This document shows positions 46,856 to 58,667 of a DNA stretch of 64,000 nucleotides, piece after piece (position 1 is the stretch's first letter; every line of letters begins with the position of its first letter). Origin of the DNA: Lathyrus oleraceus (lineage: Eukaryota; Streptophyta; Magnoliopsida; Fabales; Fabaceae); the NCBI RefSeq assembly GCF_024323335.1, contig NC_066584.1, forward strand, positions 428,553,319 through 428,617,318, given 5' to 3'. A program made the position numbers and the translations under genes. Below the pieces are notes generated by a model that made no database searches, was not told the DNA's origin, and saw only the letters and a list, made by a program, of their open reading frames with translations.

Positions 46856-48950
46856 CATTAGCTTGGGTAAAGTCCTAAGATCTAAGTCCATTTTGTCCAA
46901 TTCTTTGCATTTGGTTCACAACAAACAGACAAACACAAGCACAAAAGATATATACACAATTATATGCTCAAGTGAGCAAAAGGAAAATGGCATTAGCATA
47001 AACATATGCTCAAATGAGCAAAGGGAAAAGCAAATGAATAATATGTGCAAGAATAGTAAATTGCATAAAAGTAAAGAGCAAAAAGTAAATGTTAATGGTT
47101 AATGATTAGTGTTAGTAGTTAGTGTGCCATAAGGCAAATTTAGCGCTATGTTAAGCAATCATAATTGGACTTATGTAGAAGTCACAACTATCTGAGGCTG
47201 GTCAATAATAATGTAGGCAACAACACAAGTTAGAAGTCTTGATTAGTGAACGAAGTTCCAACAACTTACCATGCCAAAAAGAAGAAGAGAATTGATCTTG
47301 TATTGGTTTAAGTCTTTTGCATGATTTAAGAAACAACCTATCCTTAATGCAAAGCCATTCACTTGATCAATTGATCAAGATGAATTAGATTTGAATCAAG
47401 GAAGATTAAGTCTCCCTAATCAATGCTAACTTATCAACCTTCAACTCATTGATCAAAAAAATAAAAAGAAGAAGAAGAAGAAAGAGATGAATAATGGAAA
47501 AGGAAATGGAAAGAATAAAGTGCATAAGGTGAAATAAAATGTACCAATCCATGTGTGTTGACCAAATGACATTGAAAGTCAAAGTCAAACAATGAGAAAC
47601 TAGAAATGGGATAAAGATTGGAGGTCAAACAATAAGCAAAATATTTTTGGCATTTTTAATATTAAAATAAACTTGAATTAAAAATAAAAGAAATGTCAAA
47701 CTTCAAAATCACTTCAAATCAACCTTGAAAGGTCCAAGTGATTTATCCCAAGTTCAACAAGATCAAACAAAGTTTGACAAAAAATTTCAGCATTTTTTTA
47801 AAAGTCAGAAACTATTTTTAATCAATTAAAAATGAATAAAAATAACCTAATTGAACTAAAATCTCAAATAAATCTCAAATCAATTAAAAAATTGATGAGA
47901 ATATTTTTCATAGATCCATCATCATTCAAATAGGTTAGGAAAATATTTTTGTATTTTTTGAATATCAAAAACTATTTAAAATGAATTAAAAATAACCAGA
48001 AAAGAGAAAATTCACAAAAAATATCAAATGACAAAATAAAAAATATTAAAAATCAATTTTAGAAACTAGAATTTATTTGGAGAAGAATGCAATTGGTCCC
48101 ATATTTTTTGGATTAAAAATGAAGAAGATATGAATTTTTGAAATAAAAGGGAATAAAAGAAATAAAATCAGAAAATAGGAAAATAAAAAAAACAAGGAGC
48201 GTCTGATCAAGCCTCATTAATTGACGTGGCTGATCAAACGCTCCAGATGCGCGTTTCCACGGTAGGCCAAAGTTCACGCGTAACACAATGAATTATTAAA
48301 AGTCATAAGATCCAAAGGCTGGGATACAAACTGGAGATCAGATCCAATGGTCCACAATCCATCTGGCAAAGGGACGGTGACCGGAGCCACCGTCTTCTCC
48401 GGTGAGCATGAAGATTCCGGCCAAAATTACAGACAATAAAAACTTAACCAAATGAAGCGATCCTTGTATCATTGGAAAGCTGGGATGATGTACATCATCC
48501 CTGTACCATTGGTTTCTCCTCTAGATCCTCATAGAGAGAGAAATCAGAGAGAGAAAATCATGGTGTTCATACTGAACTTCATAGATTTCAACAATTGAGC
48601 ACTCAAAACAATTGCCTCTATGAAGAGGACTTCAGCCAACACAATATCCAAGAAAATAGATCAAGAAATAGTGAGTTTCGAAGAAAAAACCAGTTGAAGA
48701 GAACCTTTGAATTCTAGTCATCTGAGCTTGCTTCCTTGCTTCCTTGCTTCCTTTGGCCAAACAGAGCTTCAATGGATTATGAGAGAGAGGTCTAGGAACT
48801 TTAGATCTAGAAATTCAACCAGATTTAGTTGAATTTCAGATCTGAGAAATTTGAATGAAAATGAAATAGTTCCTTTGGTGAGAGGTTTGGTTTTCAATTC
48901 AACAGCATTTCAGGTTGATTCATGGATCCAAATTGAATGGAATGGTGCTT

Positions 48951-48960
48951 CTATTTATAG
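48951..48960 (-). promoter_or_regulatory. TATA box of solo Ogre LTR
   Basis: The minus strand reads CTATAAATAG, conserved in position with the boxes of the other minus-strand Ogre LTRs. Confidence 0.6.
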
Positions 48961-50482
48961 CCAAGCATGGTGCAAGCAATGAGAAATCCATGTCCGCATG
49001 GCAAGTGGATACTCTTTGCATGGGCTTGCATGATCATGTAAAAGGCCCAAATTTAATGCCAAATGCAATCTACAGTGTAATTGAGCTGAAATGGACGTGT
49101 AATTGGCAATGCACAAGCTTGTGTAATGAGTTCCAACATGTTATGCACAATTATGCCTAAAACTTCTCCTCTTTGAAAATGCCATTTGCCAAATCTAAAC
49201 ATGAGCATGTGAGTAATGGTTGGAAAGGTCTTGATGTAAGGAACAAATTTTGTGTTGGGAAAAAATCCATTTGGAGTGTGGAAGTTAGTGAATTTTGAGT
49301 TTAAAGTGTAAGGTGCAAAACATGCAAAGGTGGGGTTTCCAAATTTGGCCAATGTTCAAGCCCCTCTGTTTTGATGATCAAAGCCTCAAAATGAAAAACC
49401 TCCAACATAAAAGTTGTTGATCTTCTCAAGACAATCAAAATGGACTTACATTTTGCATCATTTGGATTTTTGATGAAAGAGTTATGGGCACTTGAAGTTG
49501 GACTTTTTTGCCTTTCAATGCATTTGGTCCAAAGTGACCTATAATGTTTTGCATTATCACATGTATTTCTTTTGAGATTTTGAAATTTTGTTCAACATAG
49601 AATTTGAATTATACATCTTAGGCTTTCCAATTCATTTGATCCCACCTCAAATCACAAAAAATGAATGAGTTATGTTCTTGGGAAGTTGACCCAAAATTAG
49701 GGTTTCAGTCAAAATGACCTATAATGTCTTGGAATGGATGTTGACCTTACAAGCTTCAAATCAATTTCTTATGAACATGAACTTTGTTCATATTGTCCTT
49801 AAGAACATTTTTTCTTTTGGGATCATCTCCATTTGACCAACACATAAAATGTTAGGTCTCAGTACATTTCAGAATAGTCAGATGAATTGACTGATCAACT
49901 TCTCAAGTCCATCACTCGTATCTTGATGAATTGATGATTGAGGACACTCAAATAAGTTCCAATATGCATGAAATGATGAATTAAAGAACTTCCCTTGATT
50001 GTATTTGATCATGGGTTGAGGTTGCTTCAAGAGCAAGGCATTGTGGATGATCTGATGAACTAGGGTTTCCTTGGGGAACAAACCTCAAACCCTTTGACTT
50101 GCTTTAATCAAAATGATGAATTGAGATGATAGGGAGGCATATTTGATGGATGAGAGCTTTGGGAATCATTACCATGCTTGCTATCATCTTCACTTGGCCA
50201 TATCTCTGCACAAAGGATCTCCTTGAAGCTCTTGACCTTGTGATTGCTCAAGCTACAAACAAGAAATGTTAGTGACATATTTTTTGTGCTTTTGGTTAAT
50301 AAACAAAATGAGAAAAGCAATTATATACAATTCAAAAATGCTTGGTGATCTCAAACCACTCACAAGGAGGTCCCACCCAAAGGCAAAGGGAACCAAGATG
50401 CTCATGATCCTTGAGGCTTTGCAAATGCAATGTTATGATGCCATGAGGGATCTTAAGGCCAAAATTGGGGTCTTACACCTAT

Positions 50483-50701
50483 CATAAGTGCACTCGAGTT
50501 CGGGTATAGAACTCATCTCACAAGAAACCACCAAGCATACAAGCAATTAATATATCAAGCAATTCATACATTACAAACAATACAGTCATCCCAAATTTGC
50601 ACAAAAATATGTCACCAATAAATATAAACATACAACACACATAAGCAAAAAGTAGGCTAAACCTACTAGAGAATTATTCCCCAGCAGAGTCGTCACTTTT
50701 C
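50483..50701 (-). other. Host Ogre leader, proximal part with primer binding site
   Basis: On the minus strand, TGACGACTCTGCTGGGGAA (complement of 50677-50695) lies six bases after the LTR end and fits an Ogre primer binding site. The published Ogre PBS is complementary to an arginine tRNA; the third base here (A) breaks the expected TGG start. The rest is untranslated leader. Confidence 0.7.
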
Positions 50702-51905
50702 TGTAGCGGGGTTTTCGTTACCTTTGGTTTATTGACTAAACGAAAAGTAAACATACAATTCGAGTCGCCACCGCATTTTTATTTGTCCAAAGGAGAGACT
50801 AAAAAGTGAACAAAAGCTAAGGTAAGAAGTTTTTCAAATAAAAAAAACTAATAAAAATGTCAGAGATCTGGGTAAGGGGGTTGGTTATGAAATGAGAAGG
50901 TTTTACGCACCCAAAACATCCTTAGTACCCTAAGGGAACCCTTTTTGCAAATATGTGTTGTAGGTTGGTATTTGTGAAAATATTTGTGCAAAAGATTGAA
51001 GGGATGAGAAGAGAATAGATTATATTTACAAATTTATTTGTTTGAATGGATGAACCTATTGCCTACGTACCAACACAAAGGTAGGATCAAAACCTCATAG
51101 TTCGGGGTAAAAATCTCAAAGATTGGTGAATTGATTTGATCAAAAGTCTTAAGGTCTTTTGTTATCAAATGGAGAAAACTCAACCTAAACCAACAATCCA
51201 CCATGTGAGGAAGGCTTCAACATACTAGTGAGGGATTAACCCTATAATAAGTATGGAAGACTTATAGTCCAATCACTAAGGACAAGGTGAGATTCAAATC
51301 AACCACTATGATAACTCAAACCTATGACTAATGTTTATGAAAAGTTTTAACAAAGGTGGCCATTGGAACCACAAAAATAACTTGAAGTGAGTTATATTTA
51401 CAAGTTAGATTTGTTTACAAAATGAAGTCAAAGTTGAATTAAGATTCATTCACAATGAGTATTAATGAAAAGATTTTGAAAAGTCAAAGGCATAAGGCCT
51501 AGGTTTCTAGTTTGAAAACAATGTCAAAGTTTTGAAAATGATTTTGGCTTTGGGTTAGAGTGGATAGAAGAAGAGAAGGGCTAGTCCTAAAGCATACAAA
51601 GATAAAAGAGGAAAGATAAACCCTTGGAGTTCCTTGTCTTGAAATCATAGAGATGATTCAAGATGCTCATTTCTTTTGGACTTAGCACATAATCAAGCAA
51701 TCAAACAATTTGGATTCAAGCTCCTAGGATCTTCATTTGGCTTGTCTCTCTTAATTTGGCTACTCATAACAATGGTCCTCTTACATAATCTCAAAGTGGA
51801 ATCCCTATCACACAAGAGCAAACATCAAAAAGTTCACAACACAATAAGGGGAATGGACAAAGAATAAGTTTAGATGAGATGTCCTTTAAAGTCAACTTTG
51901 AAATT

Positions 51906-51992
51906 TAGCATTCTAAAGGCATGAGGCCTAGTTGCTCTTCAACAAGTTTAGCATTCTAAAGGCATGAGGCCTAGTTGCTCTTGAACTCCTTT
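51906..51992. repeat. 43-bp tandem duplication in host 5' LTR
   Basis: TAGCATTCTAAAGGCATGAG at 51906 recurs at 51949, each followed by GCCTAGTTGCTCTT. Confidence 0.8.
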
Positions 51993-53460
51993 AAGCATGG
52001 GTAAATCCTAATTCTAAGTCCTTTCTCCTTTTTGCATTAAGTTCACACAAAACAAAGACAAAACAATCACAAGACAACAATACATTTATATACAATAATG
52101 AGCTCAAATGAGCAAAAGGAAAATGACATAAACATAAAATATGTACTCAAGTGAGCAAAATGAAAAGCATTATGAATAAATGAGCAAGAAATAAATTGCA
52201 TTAAAGTAAAGGGAAAAAAATTAAATGCTCAAATTAAAGTTAGTAATTAGTATGGTTATGTTAGTTTGTCATAAGACAATGTAGCGCTATGTTAAGCAAT
52301 CGTAAGTGGACTAATGTAGTAGTCACACCTATCTGAGGCCGGGCAAATAAACACAAGTTAGAGGTCATGACTAATAAGCCAAGCTCCACAAACTTGCCAT
52401 GCCAAAGCAAAAGGGGAAGAGTCTTGTATGGACTTTAAGTTTTTTGCTTGACCAAGAAGCAACCTATCTTGGACACAAAACAACTCACTTGATCTTGGAT
52501 CAAGTTGAGTTTGGTTTGGATCAAAGAAGGTTAAACCTCTCATTTGTCAAGACCAACCATAAGACATTAACTCATTGGCCAAATTATGAAAAGAAAGGGA
52601 TGAAGATGAAATGGAGGGAAAAAGAATTCAAGTATCCAATCCAATTGATCAAATATGAACCAAATCATCAATCAATGCCAAACAAAAAAGAAATGAAGAT
52701 TACAAGTCAACGAGTCAACCATAATTTTTTGGTAATTTTTGAATTAAAAATAAATGCAAAATAAAATAAATAAAATATGGTCAAACCTCAAATTTAATTC
52801 AAATCAACTTCAACAAGTCCAATTAAATTCTCATAGGTCTAACATGGTCAAAAAACTTTGACAATTTTTTTCAACAATTTTAGAAATCAGAAACTATTTA
52901 AGAACAATTAAAAACAAGGGAAAATAACATAATATGAATTAAAATCTCAAATAAATCTCAAATCAAATAAGAAATTGATGAGACTATTTTTCATTGACTT
53001 ATCATGATCCATAGGTGTTAGGAAAATATTTTTGGATTTTTCAAATATCAAAAAGTAATTAAAAATGAATTAAAACTATTAAAAGTCAATTAATTTACAA
53101 AAAATATTAAATGAAGTCACAAAAATAATTAAAAATAAAAATATGAAACTAGATTTTTCAAGAAAATTTTTGGAATTGGTCTCATATTTTTGTGACTTCA
53201 AATAAATTTTCTATGAATTTTTGAAAATAAATGGAATTAACTGAAATTAAAAGAAAATAGGAATTATAGAGAAAAAAAAACGCAGCCACCAGCTCAAATT
53301 CATTAATTGACGTGGCATAGATCAAAGGCTCAGAGGCGCGGATGCATGGTAGACTTAAGTCAAGCACGCATCATAATGCATTAAATCAAGTAATAGTTGG
53401 GATTTCAATTCTGCAGCACTTCAGGTCTCCACTTGGTTGAGAAATGAATGAGATTGAGTC

Positions 53461-53470
53461 TCTATTTATA
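53461..53470 (-). promoter_or_regulatory. TATA box of host Ogre 5' LTR
   Basis: The minus strand reads TATAAATAGA, aligned with the boxes at 3050 and 48951. It would drive the host element's transcript. Confidence 0.6.
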
Positions 53471-54751
53471 GCTGAAGAGGGTTGTAAAGTATGGTTCCCT
53501 CGTGTGCATGGAATTTGAATCTTACTTACATGGGCCTGTGCAAGCGTGTAGCAGGCCCAAGAATGAGTGAAACACCTTGCTGATACCTCATGGAATGGAT
53601 TTGGACGTGCACAATGAATTGAACAAGCTTGTAGATCTTTTCAACATGATCAATTTAAACTCAAAGTTTGCATCATTTGGATTTTTCATGAGAAAGTTAT
53701 GGGCATTTGAAGTTGGGCACTTTTTCAAATTCAATGACTTAGGTCCAAGGTGGCCTATAATGTTTTGTATTATCACATGTATTTGTTTTAGGATTATGAA
53801 ATTTCGTCAAACATAAAATTTGAAGTGGACATCTTAAGCTTTACAATGCATTTGGTCTCACCTAAAAATCATAAAAATTAAAGAAGTTAGGTATTTGGGA
53901 AGTTGACCCAAAATTAGGGTTTCAGTCAAAATGACCTATAATGTTTTGAAATGAATGATGACCTTCCAAGTTTATGAACATGAAAGTTTATGGTTCTTAA
54001 GAACATTTTTGCTCTTGGGGTCATCTTCATTTGACAAACACATCAAAAGTTGCATCTCATTGATCCTTAGCTTAGTTAGATGACTTAACTGGTCAACTTT
54101 TCAAGGTCAAACTTCCAATCTTGATGAATGAATGATTAAGGGGCCTCAAATAGGCTCATGTATGCATAAAATGATGGATGAAAGAACTTCCCTTGATTAA
54201 ATTTGATCAGAGATTGAGATTGCTTCATGGGCAAGGCACAGTCAAGGCATAGTTGAATTAGGGTTTCCTTGGGAAACAATCCTCAAGCCCTTTGGGTTAT
54301 CTTGATCAAATTGGAAAATTGAGATACTTGGGAGACATATATGGTGATTAATAATTTTGTGGACCATTTTCATGCTTTTTCTCATCTTCATCTAGCCATA
54401 TCGTTGAGCTTAGGAGCCTCCTATGAGCATTGGAGCACATGATCACTTAAGCTTCAAAACAAAAAGAGTTAGTGACATATTTTTATGCTTTTGGTTAGTA
54501 ATCAAATAAGAGAAGCAATAATATATAATACAAGCATGCTTGGTGATCTCAAACCACTCACACAAGTCCCAACCCTAGGGTTAAGGAGCTAAACATGCTA
54601 TGATCCTTGAGGCAATGCACTGAGCAATGATATGATGCCATGAGGGATCTTAGGGTCAAAAATAGGGTCTTACACAAACCATTAGGGTACCAAAATTGTT
54701 CTCACACAAATAAAATATTATTATCATAAAAACTCAAGGTATAGATGCAAA

Positions 54752-55378
54752 ACCAAATATTGTTCTAATAGTTTGTTGTGTCAGATAGGCACTAGGGCAA
54801 CTTTTAATTTTGGTGGTTATGTCTTTGAGTAAGTAGTTAAACATGATGAATATTATGCAATGAAAATTCCAATTGGGTTCCTCTATTTATTTTCTGGTAT
54901 ATCAATTGGTCGAAAGACTGATATTATTACTATTGAGGATGAAATTGGTGTTGATCTTGGTTTGTTGAATTTTAATTATAAACTATTTGTTGGGAAATAT
55001 GCCCCTTACATTGTGCTACCCAATGTTACTAGTATTGATGAATCTGATTTAGCGATTGATAAAGATATTCTTGATGTGACACCAATGTATCGACCTATGA
55101 GAAGCCATATTCTCAAGGTCCTTATATATGAGGCTAAGGGTTTGGAGAAAATTATCACCACATCTTCTATGAGAAAAGGTGTGTGTGAAGGCCTTATTAA
55201 AACGCTAAGTCTGTAAACCGTTGGTGCTTCTTCATCTCAGGTTTCCGTTCCATATATTGAGAAAGATATTATGATAATGGACCAAGATGAAGACATGTCA
55301 AGTGTTGAAGAGGAAGTTGGTGTCGAGGATGAGTATGAAACTTCTTCAGATGATGATTCCTCTACTTCATCTCAGTGA
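54752..55378 (+). pseudogene. Remnant resembling a plant retroelement env-like/transposon protein
   Basis: One frame reads GTRATFNFGGYVFE, then TAA at 54830, then VVKHDEYYAMKIPIGFLYL and on to a TAA at 55214, then an acidic Ser-rich tail (EEEVGVEDEYETSSDDDSS) ending in TGA at 55376-55378. The middle section (IPIGFLYLFSGI, FNYKLFVGKYAPYIVLP) recalls the env-like or 'putative plant transposon protein' segments that accompany some legume retroelements; I recall this only in general terms. The first stop sits at a likely glutamine codon (CAA to TAA). No LTR or terminal repeat is visible beside it, and no start codon precedes the first segment. It could instead be a fragment of an unknown host gene. 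Confidence 0.35.
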
Positions 55379-56538
55379 TTTGTTTGGTGGTTTATTTATT
55401 TGTTTTGTTCTAAGAACTATTTTTCCTTATGTTTTGGTTGTGTTTTGTGTTTTTTTTCCCGAAGTTATATGTCGTGATATGGCTAGTCTATTTCTCTTAT
55501 AGTGGTTTCTTACCTTTGTCTCTTTTGAGGCAAATATGGAGAGATATAACACATTATATTCGATTATGCTTATTATTTTGCTATATTTGTGTTTCTTGTT
55601 ATCTGTTGTGACATTTGATATGTCTGTGTGCTTGTGATTTGATCTGGAACATTGTGCGTAACATCTTAGCTATGTTGCTTTGCATGCTTGAAATGTGATC
55701 TAGAAGAATGTGCGTAACATCTTTGCTTTCCCGATTTGTCTAAAAATTGTCAAATATAGAGTTTGTTATTACATATGATTGAAAAAAAATTGTAGGCAAT
55801 ATGTTAAACAAGATGTTCTGATTAAGTGTGAGACAACATGTCTTTGTTTGACTTTGGCGTGTGTGCCCTATCTGTGTAAATACCGCTTCAACATTTTGTT
55901 CTAGATTCTTTTTCTTTTTAGATCAATCAGAAATGTGATTAAAAATATTCTTTTTTTTGTAAAATATTTTTAATCTGAATTTGTTTGTTAAAAGATTCAG
56001 ATTTAGTTTTAATGGAGAAGATTGAAATTGTACTTTTTTTTTTTATTTCTCTTATTTTTGTCAAAACTCTACTGTTATTTTTATGCATATTCTTAATCGT
56101 CAAAAATTTTGTGTTGTACAACTAAAGATATACAAGGATTTAGAAAAATTATAAGAAAAATTATTAAAAAAAATATTGAAATTAATGATTTTCATTCATT
56201 TAACCCGTTTCAGATAAAACTTGGTTGTTGTTCTTGTAACTAATTATGTGAGGTATCCACGTTCTCATTAAGAAACTAGTGCAGAAAGTAAAGCTACTGC
56301 TACACTAATATCTCTAACTTGGATAATTCTTGCTTACATTATTATTGAAGAAAGAGCTATAAAAACACAAGATGCTAACAGATCCACGAATAGTGCGAGC
56401 GAGATCAATAGAACAAAGAGACGCATATGTTATCATAAGAGGTTATCATAAGAGGACAACTAGTACAATTTAAAAGCTTCTAACATTATTCCTTTCCTAA
56501 GCTATCAAAGAAAAAACCTAATATGAATAGAGGGTAAG

Positions 56539-56564
<26 letters not shown>
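56539..56564. repeat. (TA)13 microsatellite
   Basis: An uninterrupted TA dinucleotide run. Confidence 0.9.
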
Positions 56565-56569
<5 letters not shown>

Positions 56570-57462
56570 ATATTAACTAAGAGTCCCAATTTTGTTGTTG
56601 AGCAAATATGTATAATTCTAAGAACTTGAAAATCTATTGTTGCGGAAGCAAGTGTGCGTTTTGTTTTTACTTTTTCTCTTTTATGAGAAGAAATTGTACG
56701 TACTCCTACTGCGTACGTCTGTTTTGATAAAAATTGTACTAGTACCTTGGAGAGTGTTTCTCTCTCTTAAATTTGTACTATATTGTGAAAATAACAGCAA
56801 TGCAAAACATCAAACATTTTCCTATGAAAAAAACACACAAAGTTAGTTATAATAAATGTTTCAATGAATTCTGGTCGGAGAGCCACAGATAACAAAAATA
56901 CATTATATTCTCCCCCAACTAGGTTATTATTAACTCCTATTTATTTATATTTAAAATTATGAAATTCGAACCTCTAGACCATTTTATTAAAAAAAAAATT
57001 ATTTATTGAATTGCCTTTGTGTATAATTATATTTAAGGTTTATTATTTTATTCCAAGACAAATTAACAATATATTTATATATACTAATTAGGATTATATT
57101 TTGAAAAAATAATCTAGTGATTTAGGATTTACATTTAAGAATGGATACTTATAGTTAGAAACGGAGAGCGCATTTATGTATTGGATATCACTTTTGTATT
57201 ATATTAATTGTTGTTTTAGTTTAGATACACTTCTAAAATAAAGTCATAAAGTGTACTAATTTTAATAATACAATAACATATAAAGTACTCTATTTTTTTT
57301 ACTGTAAAAATATACATTCATTCAATTGAAATCTTGTAATCAACCTGAGATCCATTAATTTAAAGGATCAATTATACCCTCAACTAACAATAGAGTATTT
57401 AAATCCAAATATACAGATAATTTGAAACTAAAAGAATTTAAATATAAAATTTTAAGACTTTG

Positions 57463-57822
57463 TTAAGGGAGGATTTTGGGGAGGAGGTTTGTATACAAAA
57501 AATAGATATATTTTTAACATTTTTTAAAATTGTGATATTATATTGAATCATAAAAGAATGTTTATTGTCGTTGTATTTTTAATTTTCAAAATGTTACAAC
57601 AATATAAAATATATTAGAAAATTTTATTTAAGCATTTCAAAACTCTTAAAAATCATCATTCAATATAAATTTGAATAACTCCAAATTAAGGTGTTTTAGA
57701 TATTTTGAATAATAACAAACTCTTCAAAATGTTCCAGCTAATATCCTTCGATTCATTCTATTCTATAATCCCTTTTTTTTTAAAACCTTACTCCTCTTTT
57801 CCAAACTCTCAAACATGCCCTA
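57463..57822. repeat. Possible MITE, copy 1
   Basis: An AT-rich segment starts GGGAGGATTTTGGGGAGGAGG-like and ends with CTTTTCCAAACTCTCAAACATG, whose complement resembles the start of the segment at 60883 (TTTGGGAGTTTGGAAGG). The opposed G-rich and C-rich ends around AT-rich DNA suggest a MITE, but the ends are imperfect and I see no clean target duplication. Confidence 0.3.
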
Positions 57823-58587
57823 AAAAAAACACATTTTTATATCTTAAACCTTCAACATGTCAATCTACGAGGGTTAAAAACACTTGTATTAATTATTTGT
57901 AAGGCGTAATAATAAAATAAATATTAAAAAATAAATATTATTATATGTTGTGTCATTTTTAAAATAATTTGATATGAGTATACTAGTATGTGTATATATT
58001 TTGATAGATTTGTTCTATCAGAACATAAATGACCTATTTTTTTTAAAAATGTATCTTTTTTAATATATAATTATATATTTTCAGTTATACTTTTAAATAC
58101 TAATATATTGCTCACACATTTTTTATGTTATTATAATTTTCTAGATGATATGAAATATATGTAAGTAAACAATTTTTTATACTAAAGTTTTTTTTAAAAA
58201 AATAATAATAATCATTTACTTATTGTTTTAATGACCTTTTGTACAAGTGTACTTGTTGAATTGACAAATGTATTGTAGAAAGAAATTATCAAAATATTAC
58301 ATCTCTTTTTCCTATTTTATTATTATAAATTTATTATTTTACTAAAAACATAAATCATACCTTCAGTATTTTGAAGAGACAACTTCATTTTTTTTTTGTA
58401 ATTATTATTATTTTTTTGTCAAGAGACAACTCTATTTAATAAAGGCAATGTAATAATTTTTTTTTCTTTTTCATTTTTATTAAATAAATGTAAAATGCTG
58501 AAATATGTGGGATATTGTGTGAAGGAGAGAGTAAATATAATAATGCTATTAGCTTCACCATAGCCAGCCATAGGGTATCTGACTTTT

Positions 58588-58598
58588 CTATATATACA
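58588..58598 (+). promoter_or_regulatory. TATA box of FRO gene
   Basis: CTATATATACA lies about 66 bases before the start codon, which would put transcription start near 58620-58630. I did not find a convincing iron-response element by eye. Confidence 0.6.
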
Positions 58599-58616
58599 CC
58601 TTTCATAATCTACAGG

Positions 58617-58667
58617 ATGCACAACACATTATTGAGACACTATACACACAAAAGTGAAATATCATGA
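58617..58667 (+). other. Possible upstream ORF overlapping the FRO start
   Basis: An ATG at 58617 opens a 16-codon frame whose TGA (58665-58667) overlaps the FRO ATG as ATGA. It is present in the mRNA only if transcription starts at or before 58617, which is slightly upstream of the position predicted from the TATA box. Confidence 0.35.

Larger units (their letters stand above)
45530..50482 (-). mobile_element. Solo Ogre LTR in host leader, flanked by CCTAT
   Basis: The LTR is 45535-50477 (4,943 bp). On the minus strand it starts TGTAAGACCCCAATTTTGG and ends ACGAATACCCCGCTACA. The duplication CCTAT is present at 45530-45534 and 50478-50482, and no internal region accompanies it. At first sight it looks like the 5' LTR of the ORF1-gag element, but the duplication and the primer site found beyond it at 50677 show that the true 5' LTR is 50702-54674. 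The U5 motif GGTGGCGACTC is the complement of 45597-45607. Confidence 0.92.
1..54674 (-). mobile_element. Host Ogre-type Ty3/gypsy retrotransposon (mosaic)
   Basis: This is the oldest layer of the nest. Read on the minus strand, it begins with a 5' LTR at 50702-54674, then a primer binding site, leader, ORF1, gag, protease, a second ORF1 tail, a second gag, a second protease and the start of RT. RT reaches position 4119, where another LTR interrupts it, so the rest of pol and the 3' LTR lie beyond the left edge. Removing the insertions at 45535-50477, 16387-37718 and 5077-15006 restores continuous homology across each site, with 5-bp duplications. The flank right of the 5' LTR starts CAAAC; its partner is not visible. 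LTRs of 4-5 kb, an ORF upstream of gag and an intron before RT are known Ogre traits. Confidence 0.85.
50702..54674 (-). repeat. Host Ogre 5' LTR
   Basis: On the minus strand it starts TGTAAGACCCTATTTTTGAC at 54674 and ends AACCCCGCTACA at 50702, with TG...CA ends. At 3,973 bp it is about 1 kb shorter than the solo LTR. A 43-bp tandem duplication lies at 51906-51992 and the U5 motif at the complement of 50762-50772. A primer binding site follows directly, which identifies it as the true 5' LTR. Confidence 0.88.
55379..58587. other. AT-rich intergenic DNA upstream of FRO
   Basis: No supported gene. It holds an imperfect 60-odd-bp duplication at about 55632-55740 (AATGTGCGTAACATCTT twice), the TA microsatellite at 56539, a possible MITE at 57463-57822 and long A/T runs. 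Short frames here have no recognisable product. Confidence 0.6.

Noticed and set aside
45535..50477. This LTR taken as the 5' LTR of the ORF1-gag-pro element
   Set aside because: It is flanked on both sides by CCTAT, and leader sequence with a primer binding site plus another LTR lies beyond it at 50677-54674. It is a solo LTR in the leader.
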